Source: Seminavis robusta (lineage: Eukaryota; Bacillariophyta; Bacillariophyceae; Naviculales; Naviculaceae). Taken from it: a DNA stretch of 26,996 nt. Under the pieces are notes generated by a model. That model ran no database searches, was not told the origin of the DNA, and was given only the letters and a program-made list of their open reading frames with translations. Shown in pieces: positions 9,838 through 19,500 of the stretch. The stretch's first letter is position 1; every line of letters begins with the position of its first letter. The stretch is from contig CAICTM010001555.1 of the NCBI GenBank assembly GCA_903772945.1, positions 1 to 26,996 on the forward strand. The letters run 5' to 3'. A program made the translations under genes and the position numbers.

Positions 9838-10370
9838 TCGGGACGGCTTTCTTTGCTTCTTCAAGGGCTCGTTTCAGGCAGCTCTACTCTTGTCCTGTCC
9901 TTCTTTCTCTACCTTGAACATCATATTATGCTTTCTTCAAGGGCTCGTTTCAAGTTTCAAACAGTTCTACTCAGGCTAGCTAGGTTACTGTGATATTGGT
10001 TCGAGTGAGTCTGTTGTAGTTGCTTCGCAACCCAACCCCCTTACCTGGCTGGCTGCCCTTCTGCTTTCTCTACCTTCAACATCCTATGTTTTCTTGACTT
10101 CAGACAAGGCTCCTTCAATATCCTGCTTCTTTTGGCAACCCAACCCCTACCATACCTGGCTGCCCGACTTTCTCTTCGGGGACAGCAAGAACTAACTTCC
10201 TTTGCTTTCTTCACTCGTACGGCGTGGCTCCCAACAATCGCTGGAAGGGAGCCAGCGCCCGAAGCTGCCCGACCAGCCAGGAGAAACATTCTGGCTGGTG
10301 ATTTGCTTCCCACCAGGCTGTGGAGTTAGAGCAAACGGCAACTCAACCCCAGGTTGCGGGTGGGACCGTT
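9838..10370 (+). repeat. Minisatellite-like tail of unit 1 (short form)
   Basis: The segment is made of imperfectly repeated phrases: CTTCAAGGGCTCGTTTCA (9858 and 9937), (G)GCAACCCAACCCC (10027 and 10134), and TACC(T)GGCTGGCTGCCC-like strings. Units are about 90-140 bp and diverged. Compared with unit 2 about 370 bp is missing at 10213, where CTTTCTTC joins directly to ACTCGTACGG. The open frames across it simply follow the repeat. Confidence 0.65.
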
Positions 10371-10617
10371 GAAACTAGTAACTTGGCTTTCATCCATCTT
10401 GTGGCCGGTGGCCGGCCCAAGAGCAATTCTTCTTGCTTCTATTCAAAAGCAAGCAGCCAGATACCAATATGACCATGGATAGTGCTTCACTTCCACACTC
10501 TAGAGCATAAAGGAGAAGTTAAATAGTTGTAGACTTGTGTGCAAGAGTGACAACAAGGTCTCTTCCTGGGGGATTACAAGCAATATACCTGAGGACCATC
10601 CTAATTGCTGAGAAGAG

Positions 10618-10635
10618 AAAAAAAGAGAGAAATGA
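10618..10635. other. 18-bp filler at the duplication junction
   Basis: Between the shared end of unit 1 and the shared start of unit 2 lie 18 purine-rich bases (seven A, then GAGAGAAATGA). They occur at neither outer edge: unit 1 is preceded by ACAGTACAG and unit 2 is followed by GATATCGATAGG. This is the breakpoint of the duplication. Confidence 0.8.
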
Positions 10636-11148
10636 ACGCGACCAATCAATCTTTTCAAAAAGCCACCAATCCCAGTCAGGCAAGACACCATTGGAGGTGG
10701 CGGAGACAGTTTTACATTGCCTTAAAGACTTAATGAACCTTGTTTCAGAGGCACTGAGTGTCCCCAAGATTGACTACTAATGTACGTATACCCCAAACGG
10801 AAGCAATTGGTTTATGAGCTGTACTAGGTCATGGAAAAATCCCGGTTTGTTAAGTCATCGTATGAAGGTCAAGAACATATTTAAGAGTCGCTGGGAGATT
10901 GTGCCAGTTTTTGCTGGGTCAATCGCGCCGAAGAATAAATAAATCTGCTGCACAAGAGGGAACTTACATGTCTGCCGGAGGCCTTTTTTGTTCTTTTTCA
11001 AAACTACGAGTTAGGGGACCGTCAAATGGTCAGAACAGCTGACATGGTACTAAGTAGCTGTGTTCATTATGCTCAGATTCATGCAACGGTATTCAAGTCA
11101 CAATGACACCGGACTCAAAGACGCACGGAGATCGTCGGAGATTGACTA

Positions 11149-11177
11149 TTGACCGAGTGTTGACCGAGTGTTGACCG
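11149..11177 (+). promoter_or_regulatory. Tandem TTGACCGAGTG repeat, unit 2 copy
   Basis: This is identical to the element at 7916-7944 and lies at the same distance from the original ATG (11380). The promoter region of the second copy is therefore preserved although its reading frame is broken. Confidence 0.35.
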
Positions 11178-11379
11178 TCCAATTCTGTTCTTGTTGGATC
11201 ATGGTCTCAATCGGACAATCAATCAATCGGACTGCACATTCTTTGTGGAATAAAAGGCCAAAGGTTTTGTTTGATTTCGGCTCATCTCACAATTCTCGCC
11301 CTCTGCATCTTTTTGAGTTATCTCGTCTGAGCAACTTATACTACTATTTTTCTTGTTGGAAAGCAATTATTAGTCTACC

Positions 11380-11457
11380 ATGACACATCTACCCCCCGCC
11401 ATTGTTTTGATGTTTGGCGGAACAGAGTCCTCCAGAACAACAATAATAATAACATGA
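11380..11457 (+). pseudogene. Broken 5' end of second orphan-gene copy
   Basis: The ancestral ATG is retained at 11380, but one A is missing where unit 1 reads TCC TCC AAG AAC (unit 2 TCC TCC AGA ACA, about 11434). The frame then reads 25 codons and stops at a TGA that overlaps the ATGATG of the downstream open frame. As read, translation from this ATG gives only a 25-residue peptide. It may be a real mutation or a sequencing error. Confidence 0.8.
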
Positions 11458-12236
11458 TGGAATCCTGTTCTTCCATTAGCATGATGGATTCTTGTTCTAC
11501 CCTGGGCATGTCGCATTCTACCCTCTCTGGTAGTGGTAACGGCAACACCAACAACAGTCCCAACAAGATCCCCGTCTTGTTGGAGGCGTGCAAAGAGCAG
11601 CATCAACAAGTCTTGGCCAAACGCAAGAGAGCCATGCTCCGTCATTCCAGGTCGTTTGATAGCACCAACGGTGGGCCTCCACAATCCTTTATCCGAAGAC
11701 CCCGTCAAAGCAAGACCAGACCTCGCCGTCACAGGAGTACCCCCGTCAAGGAAGCCGAACCAGAAGAAGAAGAAGAAGAGATTATCATTATCGTCACAGA
11801 AGAAGAAGAATATGAACATGATGAGCCCATTGTCGTCAAGGAAAATCGATGGGACAGTGGAAAACCTGCCCCAGAATCAACGGCAGCTCGGATGGAGAAC
11901 AACTCAGCAGCAATTAGGATGGGACAGCCACAATTGCAACGAAGTTCCTCTCACACGTCATCGTCCCGTTGGGATACCGGTACCGACTCGGGTCACTCGC
12001 GAAGATCGTCTACGTGTCCGATCCTCCCACCATCTCGCCAAGATTCCTTTACCGAACTGTCGCCCGAAGATTTGATCATGGATGCACGACCAACAATTCC
12101 AACCACCATCAGTACAACTACTAGTACTAGTACAAGTCCCAAGGTACCCCAACGAACACACAGCTCGGACGCCAATCGAAGGCCCCTGCGTTGCTATTCC
12201 CCACAACGATGCGTGTCGCCTGCTCGGATGGCATGA
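11454..12236 (+). CDS. Orphan low-complexity protein, second copy, N-terminally truncated
   Basis: The 260-aa frame starts at the internal Met corresponding to residue 26 of the unit 1 protein, and its translation is identical to that protein from there to the end. It keeps the basic segment, the acidic block with IIIIV, both RWD(S/T)G boxes and the C-terminal S-P sites. It lacks the first 25 residues (hydrophobic start and Asn run). Use of this start would require leaky scanning or reinitiation past the ATG at 11380; the short upstream frame ends in ACATGATGG, so its stop overlaps this start. It is either a functional short isoform gene or a very young pseudogene. Confidence 0.5.
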   Translation: MMESCSSISMMDSCSTLGMSHSTLSGSGNGNTNNSPNKIPVLLEACKEQHQQVLAKRKRAMLRHSRSFDSTNGGPPQSFIRRPRQSKTRPRRHRSTPVKEAEPEEEEEEIIIIVTEEEEYEHDEPIVVKENRWDSGKPAPESTAARMENNSAAIRMGQPQLQRSSSHTSSSRWDTGTDSGHSRRSSTCPILPPSRQDSFTELSPEDLIMDARPTIPTTISTTTSTSTSPKVPQRTHSSDANRRPLRCYSPQRCVSPARMA

Positions 12237-13050
12237 TCATCTTCATCATCATAATACCAAAAACAACAGCATTTATTGTTTAGGTGAAGGAAGCAAGCAA
12301 GGGGGCTACAAACTACATGCATAGCTTATCTCTATTATAAAACTAAGTTTAGAGGAAGAAGCAGTACTTTATACACAAGCAATTAGCCACGAAGCACCGT
12401 CGTCCATAGCTGCCGGACTGTGCCAAAGTACCAGTATGCATTCGTGGTATCGTGCCAAGGCACTGCATGCATTGGTATCATGGCTACATCTTCCAATAGC
12501 CGAGTCGAGTTGAGTCGTCGTCGTCGTCGACCATAGCCCATGAGGTTTCCCCCACCACAAGCAACCGTGTGTGTTTTCAATGCCTTTGTAGACTACTCAC
12601 GTCCATTGGTTGCCTCGCCAAAGTACCGGTAGATACCAAGCAGAATTCTCTTTCAGCTGTTCTGTGCTACTCGTATGTCAAAACAGCAGCTGATCTACGA
12701 TTTCTATCTCTATGGATCCCGAACCGGTTCTCGGCACCCAGCGCACTTAAGACAACCTTGCCGTACAGCTGACTAACACAGCCACCCCTACCATGCTTGG
12801 CGGTGGCTGGAAAAGCTGCTGCACAACCTGCAAAACCGCGCTACTAATAAAATAAACTACTGTAAGCTAAGCTACCACTATCCATTGCAGAAAAGAATAC
12901 CGTCGCAGAGCAAACCGAAGGGTTTGATCATGAAGATGATTCATGCCTTTAAAAGGACAGGATCCGCTGCTGGCTGATGGCACATTCACAATCTTCTCGG
13001 TTGACTTGGAGTAGATACTCGTGGATCTGGCTGGGTGCCCTTATTCCTTT
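12237..13050. other. 3' flank of orphan gene, unit 2
   Basis: This matches 9005-9820 with a 3-bp deletion near 12845, a 1-bp deletion near 12947 and two substitutions. No gene is seen. The possible polyadenylation signals and GTC microsatellite are retained. Confidence 0.35.
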
Positions 13051-13065
13051 GTTCTTCCTCCTCCT

Positions 13066-13970
13066 TCGGGACGGCTTTCTTTGCTTCTTCAAGGGCTCGT
13101 TTCAGGCAGCTCTACTCTTGTCCTGTCCTTCTTTCTCTACCTTGAACATCATATTATGCTTTCTTCAAGGGCTCGTTTCAAGTTTCAAACAGTTCTACTC
13201 AGGCTAGCTAGGTTACTGTGATATTGGTTCGAGTGAGTCTGTCGTAGTTGCTTCGCAACCCAACCCCCTTACCTGGCTGGCTGCCCTTCTGCTTTCTCTA
13301 CCTTCAACATCCTATGTTTTCTTGACTTCAGACAAGGCTCCTTCAATATCCTGCTTCTTTTGGCAACCCAACCCCTACCATACCTGGCTGCCCGACTTTC
13401 TCTTCGGGGACAGCAAGAACTAACTTCCTTTGCTTTCTTCAAGATGGCCTGCCACGTTTCGAGAAGTTCTACTCGGGAAAGGCAGGCAAGCTAGACGATG
13501 CTACCTTGTTGCCTTCTTTTGGCGTTGGCAACCCAACCCCAGGTCTGAAAGCTGCATGTTGAGTGTGACCGGTCAACAGGGCTTGGCTCTGAAGAATCGA
13601 ATCGCTGGAAGGAGCGTTTGGCAACCCAACCCCCATACCTGGCTGCCCGTCTTTCTCTCCTTGGGACCTGCACTACTAACTTCAAGGGATGCCTCGTTTC
13701 AAGCAGTTCTACTCAGGAAAGGCTAGCTAGTACAATGATACCTTGCTGCCTTCTTTTTGCATTGGCAACCCAACCCCATGTCTGAAGCCTGCCTGTTGAG
13801 TGTGACTGATCCTCGTACGGCGTGGCTCCCAACAATCGCTGGAAGGGAGCCAGCGCCCGAAGCTGCCCGACCAGCCAGGAGAAACATTCTGGCTGGTGAT
13901 TTGCTTCCCACCAGGCTGTGGAGTTAGAGCAAACGGCAACTCAACCCCAGGTTGCGGGTGGGACCGTTGA
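13066..13970 (+). repeat. Minisatellite-like tail of unit 2 (long form)
   Basis: GGCAACCCAACCCC-type cores occur at about 13255, 13362, 13527, 13620 and 13764, each followed by a related phrase (GTCTGAA or TACCTGGCTGCCC). CTTCAAG...TTTC...AGTTCTACTC occurs near 13438 and 13680 as well as in the part shared with unit 1. Two diverged ~140-bp sub-units make up the ~370 bp (13441-13810) absent from unit 1. Short open frames on both strands follow the repeat and are not credible genes. Confidence 0.7.
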
Positions 13971-14218
13971 AACTAGTAACTTGGCTTTCATCCATCTTGT
14001 GGCCGGTGGCCGGCCCAAGAGCAATTTCTTCTTGCTTCTATTCAAAAGCAAGCAGCCAGATACCAATATGACCATGGATAGTGCTTCACTTCCACACTCT
14101 AGAGCATAAAGGAGAAGTTAAATAGTTGTAGACTTGTGTGCAAGAGTGACAACAAGGTCTCTTCCTGGGGGATTACAAGCAATGTATACCTGAGGACCAT
14201 CCTAATTGCTGAGAAGAG

Positions 14219-14774
14219 GATATCGATAGGTCTTGTACAGTCCTCGCCAGCAAACACTCATTAGCAAGACCTTTACAGTACCCATCGAAATAGCTAGTTT
14301 TACCTTGTTGGACAACCAGACAAGATGTTATTACATCTACCGAGCCAAGCTAACTAAGGTAGTCATTGAAGTTCTACCGCACATGAGGAAGTATTGTTGC
14401 TTTTATCCCGTTAGATTGTTGCGGCTGAGCAAACCTTGTGATTTGTGATAGCTTCATGAATGAATGAATAGCTTTTCTCGTGGTCTTGCTCGAGCAGTAC
14501 TTTCTAGTAGATTCTCTGAATGAAACTCTAAATCTATGAGTGCCGAATACTCTTGCTTTTTGCCTCAACTTCACTGAGTCGAGTCAAGCCACTCTCGATT
14601 CTGGATCCCACTTTTGTCTCGTTTTTGGCACACCACTTTCGTTCCGTCTCGCAACTTTGGCACATTCGGCACACAGCCAACAACGTTTTTTTTTGCAACC
14701 TCACCGGTTGGCACATTTTTCAACTTCCTTCCAAACGAAGACTAAAAACAAGCCAATAACTTATACCAGCCAGG
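14219..14774. other. Upstream region of the acidic orphan gene
   Basis: No gene is seen. ATGAATGAATGAAT lies near 14456, GAGTCGAGTC at 14576-14585, and several TTGGCACA strings (14626, 14658, 14707) sit in the last 150 bp before the ATG, with a T9 run near 14687. These may be promoter elements but none can be named. Confidence 0.3.
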
Positions 14775-15926
14775 ATGCAGCTAGCCTCTAAAACATCCCG
14801 ATGGGAATCAATTCCAACACGCCAAAGTCCACGCTTTCCTCGAAATGTTCATCGGACACGACGAGGACCACCCAAGCTGGCCCGTCGTCACAGCTCCCAG
14901 CGCAACATCACCGATGCTTCGCTGAAACAATTGCAGAGTGAGCTCAATGATAAGTTTGATATCCAAGAGGGAAACCTTGCCCCTCGACGGGCAACTTTGC
15001 TCGATGGTATCCTGGACAACAAGGTTCGCTACGATCGCAAAAATCATCCCGTCATTATTGTGCGACGATCCACCACCACCACAGCATGCTCCGAGATCAC
15101 CTTTGACTCTGGGTATTTCTCCGTGGATGATAATGACTACGATGATGACGATGATGATGATGTTTCCGAAGAAGCCTCCCTGGTTGATGACGACGATGAC
15201 GAGGACACCATTACCGTGGCACACCGACCATCGAAAGCTACACTCTCTCACCAACCAACCCTTGACACCTATGAAGAAGACGAGGAAGACGACGACTGTG
15301 ACATTCCCGTTCCTCGCATACTGATCTTTGGGTTGGAACCACGCCGCAGGATGGCGCAGGTGCACCCCATCAGAGTGGTAACGGAACAAGTCAGCAAAGA
15401 GTTCAGTACCAGCAACCACAAGAATGTACAAGTTGATACAGCCGTGATTCTGACAGAGAGTCAACTGGACGACGACAGCCGAGATAGTGAATACGTTCTA
15501 GCCATGGCGTCCATCAAGAAGAACATTCAGAGAACGACGTCACAGCCAGATGCTGTCATTGTGATCACTTCCGATTCCGATTCATCTGACGTTACACTGG
15601 AGGGGTACCATCACATGGACCAAACCAGTGCCAATACCAAGGTGTTCAGTCTTCTAGAGGCGCTCCGGGTCCATGAAATCCCTGCGTGTGCCAAGCCCCG
15701 ATATGGGACGGATGCCTGTAAGCAGTGGAGTGATCGGTTTCAAACAGCGGGGTTATCTACTTCACCTCCCATCATCTTCTTCCATCTCCCACCAAGTGCC
15801 CAGACGGCCTATCAACAAGTTCCATACTTGAAACCAGAAACTTCCGCCAAAGGTGTTTCCATTGCAGTCTCCAGGTTGGCAAAGCGACTTGCTAACAAAC
15901 GAACGAGTTTGGTGGCAACGACCTAG
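14775..15926 (+). CDS. Acidic orphan protein with SIM-like motif, single exon
   Basis: The predicted protein has 383 aa. No domain was recognised. The N-terminal 45 residues are basic (RTRR, LARRHSSQR). A short coil-like stretch (46-60) precedes a segment with PVIIVRR (92-98). Two Asp/Glu-rich blocks follow (118-144, with a D run, and 166-176). Residues 259-272 read DAVIVITSDSDSSD, a hydrophobic core followed by acidic/serine residues that fits the pattern of a SUMO-interacting motif (SIM), although SUMO binding is an inference. The last 90 residues are less biased, with aliphatic strands (IIFFHLPP, VSIAVSRLAKRLANKR) and a basic end. There is no signal peptide or clear membrane span. It lies directly after the tandem duplication and, like the duplicated protein, pairs basic and acidic blocks with a SIM-like core, but I see no alignable homology. 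Confidence 0.7.
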   Translation: MQLASKTSRWESIPTRQSPRFPRNVHRTRRGPPKLARRHSSQRNITDASLKQLQSELNDKFDIQEGNLAPRRATLLDGILDNKVRYDRKNHPVIIVRRSTTTTACSEITFDSGYFSVDDNDYDDDDDDDVSEEASLVDDDDDEDTITVAHRPSKATLSHQPTLDTYEEDEEDDDCDIPVPRILIFGLEPRRRMAQVHPIRVVTEQVSKEFSTSNHKNVQVDTAVILTESQLDDDSRDSEYVLAMASIKKNIQRTTSQPDAVIVITSDSDSSDVTLEGYHHMDQTSANTKVFSLLEALRVHEIPACAKPRYGTDACKQWSDRFQTAGLSTSPPIIFFHLPPSAQTAYQQVPYLKPETSAKGVSIAVSRLAKRLANKRTSLVATT

Positions 15927-16570
15927 ATGGACGACGCCTGCAGCACTCCACTGCAACTACGTGCATAGCTACCCATAGAATCCTTACATAACACATACCA
16001 GTAGACTGTTACTTTACAACCGGATAACGAATCAATCTAGCCAGAGCCATGATGCATGCTGCCTTGAGATGGTCTTGCCAGTTCTCGTGTGTGTGTTGCC
16101 ATCCTCATCTCCACAAGGTGTGACTGCTCTATGAGTGTGCAGGATTGGATTGCATCGAGTCTTGTGGTACTACTAGTATTTAAGTATCATAGTATGCCAG
16201 CGGAGAGTACAACAAAAGTGAGAATGTATTCGCGCGAAATATTGATCCACGATTGTTCCGGTACGGTTATGCTTGATCAAGTAGTCGCTCGAAACTATTA
16301 ATAGCCGGTGGAGTTAGCAAATACTGAGTTGGAACGAGAGGACACAGTCTTTTTTTGGGTGGTCCGTATAACGCAGGAACTTCCCGGAACGAGCGGATGT
16401 GCGTTCGATCGTCTGCTCTGAATCGTGATAAAACGTTTGCCGAAGCAAACGACGACCATGACGGTCACCGACGCAATCCCGTTCTACGGACTTTTAGACC
16501 TCCCAATACCCAACCAATACTAGTATAGCCGCAGTGCTGAAACAGTAGTCACGCACATTCGTTGGGTAGC
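15927..16570. other. Intergenic between orphan gene and GPCR
   Basis: No gene is seen. The 70-codon open frame near 16089 has no motif. The region should contain the 3' end of the preceding gene and the promoter of the receptor. The 100 bp before the receptor ATG has no obvious TATA box. Confidence 0.3.
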
Positions 16571-19500
16571 ATGGGTAGCCTGACCATTATCCAGTTACTC
16601 CTTCTCGTGGCTGTGGCAGCTTCCCTGGCCAGTGGACAGAGCACCTCCGGTGGTTCCACCTTTGTCATCATACCCGTAGAAGACGAGGTACAAACGACAA
16701 ACTCTCCAGCAGAACCTGGAGATGCCGCAATACTCGAAGATAATGCCAGTGGTGGTTGCCCGTCGTTAGCATCCAACTTGTTAGCCAACCCGGGTATCAA
16801 GAATGGAACGCGCCTATCCCTGCTGTTGGCACTCCCTTTGACGTACAAAGGTGAAGCCTATTTGAACCCAGGATTCTTCCAATTAGCGTCTGCTCTCATG
16901 GCCATGGACCACTTTAACGAGCGAAAGACGTCCATCATACCCGAACTGGCGGACTTTCAAGAATGCCCAATTCAGATCGACTACGACAGCCTACTTGTGA
17001 TGGACACTGGGACTATTCAGAGCAACGCCATGAGTACGCTAATGAACGCCATGGAAAATCGGACACATCTGCCCAGTGCCATTGTGGGTCCCTATAATGA
17101 GATTCCTGCTACGGAGCTAAGTGTGTTGGCGTCCGCCATGCAAATACCCATGGTGACGCACCGTGGTCTGGATCACAACTTGCTGTTACCGAACAAGCAC
17201 CCATTTGTGAGTCAGGTGAACCCTGACCTGTATGCGGACATGTTATTTCTGGGAGATTATCTACAACATACCGGAAGGACAGACTACATTGCTGTTTTGT
17301 ATGCAGCTAGTGCTGACAGTGCCATTCAACGATTGGAAGTCTTTCGGGGAGTGGCCCAGTCCCTCCACATGAAACATGTCCAGTCCTTTGGCTATGTCTC
17401 CACGTTAACCCCGGTGGACTCGCATCATCCATCGCAGAACATTACCACCGCCATGAAGAATCTGAAAGCCTCTGGTTACCGTACGATTGTTTGGCTGACG
17501 CCCTTCTTTGACGAAGACATGCAACCAGTAGGTCGAGCGGCGCGCAAATACAGGCTGGATCAGGGAGATCATTTTTGGGTCATTGGAACTGCCATCAACA
17601 TTGACAAGCCATTGGAATCTCCATCAGACAATGAGACGGACTGGGGATCCGAGGAAGGGTGGGGATCAGCAGTAACACGAGAAAACGGCTTGGATATGGA
17701 AAACATGGATATCGAAGATCTACGTGTGGAAGACCTTGGTGATCTTCATATATTAGATACAGAGTTCAATGCCTTTGACGATGTTCGATTCATGAGGAAT
17801 GCAGCCTTTCTGAAGCAAGCCGAGCTCCTGGATGTAAGGGATCCAAATCATTCTCCCTTCATGGCGGAGTGGACCCAATTGAACGATTCCTTCGTCGAAC
17901 GAATGTTGCAATTGAATCCGGTGGAAACCCAAGCGTACCACAAAGAGTGGAAACAATACAAGTTCTTAAGTCCCATGCTGGGCTGGGTGGCGAGCAAGGA
18001 CTTTCCCGCTGGGCAGTTTCCACCGAAAGACTTGTTCTCCAAGCCAGTTCCATTCTTATCAACACCGCCTTCGGGGGCCCTCAACCTCTATGACGCTATT
18101 ATGGCAACCGGCATGGGTGCTTGCAGGGCATTTGGTAACACCAAAAGGGTGCAAGAGGATGCCAGAACTGTAGCAGACACCGAAGACGTGTCGGCTGGGG
18201 AACTACTACAGCAAGGAATTAGATCGGTAAACTTCAGTGGGGCCAGTGGCACTGTGCAATTCGGGGACGGTTACCCTGGAAGCCGAATGGGATCCACTGT
18301 GTCGTACGAAGTTGTGAACCTGTTTCCTTCAGGATTTTTCAGGTGTGTCTGCGATGGGAAATTGCCGAAGCATCGCTGCGGCTTCTCTTTGCTAAGTTCT
18401 TTCTCATCCTCTATGTCATTGCCTCCATGCTCGCAGTGATCTTTATACGGTTTCAGAAGTGCGGAACGCTTCGGACATGGAATGGTATGAGATTAATCCA
18501 TTCGTCTATGCTGGCGGCTCGATGACTCCACCAGAGCCGCTTCGTGACGAGGCAGACCAAAACTATTTGAGCAAAGGAGTGAGAATTGCAGGCCTGACTC
18601 TAATGGGCACAGCATTGCTTTCCATTCTTGCTTCATTCATATGGGTGGTCGTGTACCGGCATCATTCTATTGTTGTTGCATCACAGCCGGTCTTCCTCTA
18701 TTTCATTTGCTTGGGATCATCGTTGACCGCTTTGGCGATTCTGTTCCTTTCCTTTGATGAATCTCATGGGTGGGATGCTAAACAGCTCACAGCAACTTGC
18801 AAAGCTGTTCCGTGGTTGGTGGTGCTGGGACACATTTGGACCTACAATTGCTTGTTCACAAAGGTATGGCCGTTTCTGTGTTTCTGTTGGGTTGTTCGCG
18901 AGACCGTTAGAAGCGACTGTCTCACCCTGGCTTTGTAGCTTTGGAGGGTCAATCGTGTTCTCCAGTTTTCGCGAAGAAAAGTCAACTTGATGCACGTGCT
19001 GTGGCCATCCTGGTTGATCGAGTTAGCAGCCATCATTCTGCTATCAGTGTGGACGGCAACTACAGATTTTCATTGGGACAGATACGAAGTTGATGAAACC
19101 ACTGGGGAGTCAATGGGAGAGTGTTCCGGGGAAAAGGAGTATGCCTTCTGGATACCAATATCTATCCTAGTCATGATACCGACCTTTCTTACAGGATTGA
19201 TGGCATTCAAGACAATTGATGTGGATGCAGCGTACTCTGAAGCAAAGTGGATCTTTGCTCTCATGCTTGTCCAGTGCCAGGTAAGGACACTGTTCACGCC
19301 CTACCCGATCCAATCTTGTCTGTGTTTGTCTCATTGAAACAAGCGGCCCGATGATCGATGTGCTTTGCAGGTCATTGTAGTATCGGTGCCGATGTTGTTC
19401 ATCCTGGGGGATGTTTCCGCCGATGGACGATTCCTAGGCTCTTCTTTGATTCTATGGACCTTTCCCATGACTACAATCCTGTTGATCTTTGTGCCCAAGA

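Larger units (their letters stand above)
7403..10617 (+). repeat. Tandem duplication, unit 1 (~3.2 kb)
   Basis: This segment recurs as unit 2 starting at 10636. Both units begin ACGCGACCAATCAATC and end CTAATTGCTGAGAAGAG. By eye the units differ by about three substitutions (near 9744, 9758 and 10013) and six indels: 1 bp near 8201, 3 bp near 9612, 1 bp near 9715, about 370 bp near 10213, 1 bp near 10430 and 2 bp near 10584. The unit holds a promoter region, one orphan gene and a repeat-rich tail. I see no terminal inverted repeats, transposase or target-site duplication, so this looks like a segmental tandem duplication and not a transposon insertion. Uncollapsed haplotypes in an assembly could give the same picture. 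Confidence 0.95.
10636..14218 (+). repeat. Tandem duplication, unit 2 (~3.6 kb)
   Basis: This is the second copy of the segment at 7403-10617, in direct orientation. The offset is 3233 at the left end and 3601 at the right end, the growth coming mainly from about 370 extra bp in the repeat tail (13441-13810). Its orphan gene has a one-base deletion near 11434. The near identity in non-coding as well as coding parts indicates a recent event, ongoing gene conversion, or an assembly duplicate. Confidence 0.95.

Noticed and set aside
9990..10010. GGTTCGAGTGA as a tRNA B-box
   Set aside because: It does not match the GGTTCGANTCC consensus, and no cloverleaf could be formed with the surrounding sequence.
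7403..14218. Duplication as a transposon pair
   Set aside because: There are no terminal inverted repeats, no target-site duplication and no transposase or reverse transcriptase motif.
14808..15464. 218-codon open frame on the - strand
   Set aside because: It is the antisense shadow of the acidic orphan gene: Asp-rich codons read in reverse give the Ile/Val runs.
16562..16570. Upstream TTG as start of the GPCR
   Set aside because: The ATG at 16571 gives a complete signal peptide. The TTG adds only three residues and is an unlikely eukaryotic start.
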